From Flagellimonas sp947499585 (GTDB lineage Bacteria; Bacteroidota; Bacteroidia; Flavobacteriales; Flavobacteriaceae): a DNA stretch of 64,000 nt. Numbering within the stretch: the first letter of the stretch is position 1; each line of letters starts with the position of its first letter. A model generated the notes under the pieces. It had not been told where the DNA came from. It did no database searches and saw only the letters and a program-made list of their open reading frames with translations. Shown here one piece after another: positions 62,405 to 64,000 of the stretch. The position numbers and the translations under genes are program-made. Location: assembly GCF_044596045.1 (NCBI RefSeq), contig NZ_CP138995.1, positions 2,542,001 through 2,606,000 of the forward strand, written 5' to 3'.

Positions 62405-63547
62405 ATGAAATTATTTAGACTAATATTGAGTGCATGCGCATTAATTATGGTTGCAACAATTTCGCCTGCAGTTGCTCAAACTCAAAAAGGAAAGCTAGGC
62501 AAGATTCAAAAGTATATAGATGATGCCACCGGTAACAATCTGGTTGGAGTTTCTGTGTACATTAAAAGCCCAAAACTTGGAAAATGGATTGGTACTTCAG
62601 GGTATTCCGATTTAGAGAATAAGGAAAGGCTAAAGGAGAATGACATATTTGGATTGGCCAGTATTGGTAAAATGTATGTTGCTGTGTCTACATTAAAGCT
62701 TGTAGAAGATGGTAAAATAGGTATGGATGACAAAATACAAAACTACTTGCCCCAAGAGATTATAGATGGATTTGCCACTGCCAAAAATGTTACTGTTAGG
62801 CATTTGTTAGGCCATACTTCGGGATTATACAATTATAACAGAAATCCAGAACTCAATGAACTGTATTTATCTGGAAACCTAAAGCTAGATACCTTATCCC
62901 ATATGGATGCATTGCGTAAATATGCTTACGGGATTACTGGGCATACCAAACCCTTGGGAGAATATAAGTATAGTAGCACAAATTATTTGCTTTTATCCAT
63001 GATTATGGATACGGTTGTTAAAAAAGGGCATGAAAAATTTATTAGAGAAGATATCATTGAAAAATACAATCTAAAAGATACATATTATAAGCAAACACCA
63101 CCTAAAAGATTGGTTGACCATTATGGCGATATTGATTTAAATGGCATTACAGAAAACTTATCGGCACAAACTATAGAGACCACAAATTGGTATAGCGGGG
63201 ACGACGGTGTTTATGCTTCAATTGAAGAAGCAGCTAATTTTCTGGAAAGATTGATGAAAGGAGAAATTCTAGGGGATGAAATCTTAAAAGAAATGATGAC
63301 ATGGAATGATGAGAAAAAACCTGATTATGGGTTGGGATTAATGGCAGATAAAGCTTTCCCATATAAGTTTTTAATGGGGCATTCTGGAAGGGGTATTGGC
63401 ATAACAACAGATCTGTACTATTTTCCACACCAGGATATGACCGTTGCCATATTTTGTAACTCAGGATTACGCTCGGCTTCAAAAGAATATGCAAAAACAT
63501 ATTACAAAATGCGTAATAGAATAATAAAAAAGCTATTCCTATTTTAG
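62405..63547 (+). CDS. Serine hydrolase (beta-lactamase/DD-peptidase fold)
   Basis: 380 residues from the ATG at 62405; an open frame extends 51 bp upstream but the signal peptide (about 1-25, ending AVAQ) begins here. Catalytic signatures are SxxK as SIGK (in GLASIGKMYV), an HTSGLYNY motif, the YxN-type YSSTNY, and HSGRG near the C-terminus, where KTG would be. Exported to the periplasm. Like the partial gene at the left edge, function within the family (esterase, peptidase or beta-lactamase) is open. A terminator covers its stop codon. Confidence 0.88.
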   Translation: MKLFRLILSACALIMVATISPAVAQTQKGKLGKIQKYIDDATGNNLVGVSVYIKSPKLGKWIGTSGYSDLENKERLKENDIFGLASIGKMYVAVSTLKLVEDGKIGMDDKIQNYLPQEIIDGFATAKNVTVRHLLGHTSGLYNYNRNPELNELYLSGNLKLDTLSHMDALRKYAYGITGHTKPLGEYKYSSTNYLLLSMIMDTVVKKGHEKFIREDIIEKYNLKDTYYKQTPPKRLVDHYGDIDLNGITENLSAQTIETTNWYSGDDGVYASIEEAANFLERLMKGEILGDEILKEMMTWNDEKKPDYGLGLMADKAFPYKFLMGHSGRGIGITTDLYYFPHQDMTVAIFCNSGLRSASKEYAKTYYKMRNRIIKKLFLF

Positions 63548-63559
63548 GGATAGTTTTTT
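63533..63559 (+). terminator. Rho-independent terminator overlapping the stop codon of the serine hydrolase
   Basis: CTATTCCTA (63533-63541) pairs with TAGGGATAG (63545-63553) with one G-U, a 3-nt loop, then six Ts. The stop TAG at 63545-63547 is part of the stem. Confidence 0.7.
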
Positions 63560-63782
63560 CTATGGCAAAATTTTTAAGGTCCTGAATTTGAAGAGCGTTC
63601 TCAAGATAAAAAAATTATCCATGTTGATTTATATACTCTCTAGGGGTAAGTAAACATATCTTTTAGCAGGAATAGGATGACATAAAGGTAATTTATACAT
63701 GCCATCGGGAAAAAGTGGTATTCCATCTCAATAGGTTTAGCCTCAATTTTGTATCTGTAATTAAAATCTAAAAAACATCATT

Positions 63783-64000
63783 ATGGAAACAGCAACAACA
63801 GTATTGGAACAAGAATTATTGAAAAAGGCTAATGAAGTTACCGCACTTTTAGCAGAAGGTAAATTTATAGAGGCAATGGAAGAGTATTTAGATGACAATG
63901 TGCAGTTATTTGAAGGGAACAACCCGGCCAAAATAGGAAAGGATTTTTGCTTAGCAGAGGAAAAGAAATTGTTGGATACCGTGGTAGCGTTTCATGGATA
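63783..64000 (+). CDS. SnoaL-like/nuclear-transport-factor-2 fold protein, 3' end cut off by window
   Basis: About 72 residues are visible from ATG 63783. The first 60 residues (ELLKKANEVTALLAEGKFIEAME, YLDDNVQLFEGN) fit the helical start and strand of a SnoaL/NTF2-like small domain. Such proteins act as small-molecule enzymes or stress proteins in this phylum; nothing more can be said without the rest. The 235 bp before it hold the terminator above and no other gene I can support. Confidence 0.55.
   Translation, partial: METATTVLEQELLKKANEVTALLAEGKFIEAMEEYLDDNVQLFEGNNPAKIGKDFCLAEEKKLLDTVVAFHG

Noticed and set aside
1..64000. tRNA, rRNA, CRISPR, insertion sequences, prophage
   Set aside because: I looked for direct-repeat arrays, transposase motifs and tRNA-like cloverleaves and found none; a covariance search was not possible here.

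Overview
The window looks like the chromosome of a marine-type member of the Bacteroidota, most likely family Flavobacteriaceae. The DNA is AT-rich. Lipoproteins have short signals ending in a Cys followed by Ser/Asp/Asn. Families typical of this group recur: DUF5916 barrels, LytTR regulators, a fused two-domain 2-oxoacid dehydrogenase, a TonB-type barrel receptor and many Crp/Fnr-like regulators. Some promoters fit the TTG-N19/20-TAnnTTTG pattern of this phylum. I see no rRNA, tRNA, insertion sequence, prophage or CRISPR array.

Layout. 1-4.8 kb: the end of a serine hydrolase and two tandem TPR sensor-regulators with nearly identical C-termini. 5.1-7.2 kb: a lipoprotein of the cholesterol-dependent-cytolysin-like family, behind an intergenic region with four TGTCCAT heptamers. 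7.3-18.8 kb: housekeeping genes (mutS2 without an Smr domain, di-haem peroxidase, YfcC transporter, ung, receiver-only regulator, nucleoside phosphorylase, and a tight trio of 2OG oxygenase, CTP-riboflavin-kinase-like protein and SUI1/YciH). 18.9-22.2 kb: fused E1 dehydrogenase, lipocalin-like lipoprotein, OmpA lipoprotein and a strong terminator.

22.2-28.4 kb is the most interesting stretch. It is an eight-gene, tightly coupled operon with a flavoprotein, a methyltransferase, a type III polyketide synthase, an enoyl-reductase-like SDR, a FabZ-like dehydratase, a KAS II-like synthase, a dedicated acyl carrier protein and a small membrane protein. It reads as a self-contained pathway: a private fatty-acid module makes an acyl starter, the type III PKS turns it into a phenolic or pyrone lipid, and the flavoprotein and methyltransferase tailor it. 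I cannot name the product.

30.7-35.1 kb is a second unusual unit: a secreted protein of about nine SDxHK repeats, a 13-bp perfect hairpin, a LytS-type histidine kinase, a paralogous pseudokinase that has lost its His and Asn, and a LytTR response regulator. 35-50 kb holds regulators, transporters, two DUF5916 barrels and sugar-related enzymes. 50-57.4 kb (minus strand) holds a methyltransferase, barrel receptor, lipoprotein, catalytically degenerate esterase, SCO copper chaperone and a His-rich TPR protein. 57.6-59.2 kb is a fatty-acid-hydroxylase/TetR divergent pair with two 14-bp operator arms laid over a good promoter. The end holds an M20-like hydrolase with a substituted metal ligand, a membrane LytTR protein, a second serine hydrolase with a terminator over its stop codon, and the start of a SnoaL-like gene.

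All identifications are by eye from motifs and family memory; no search was run.
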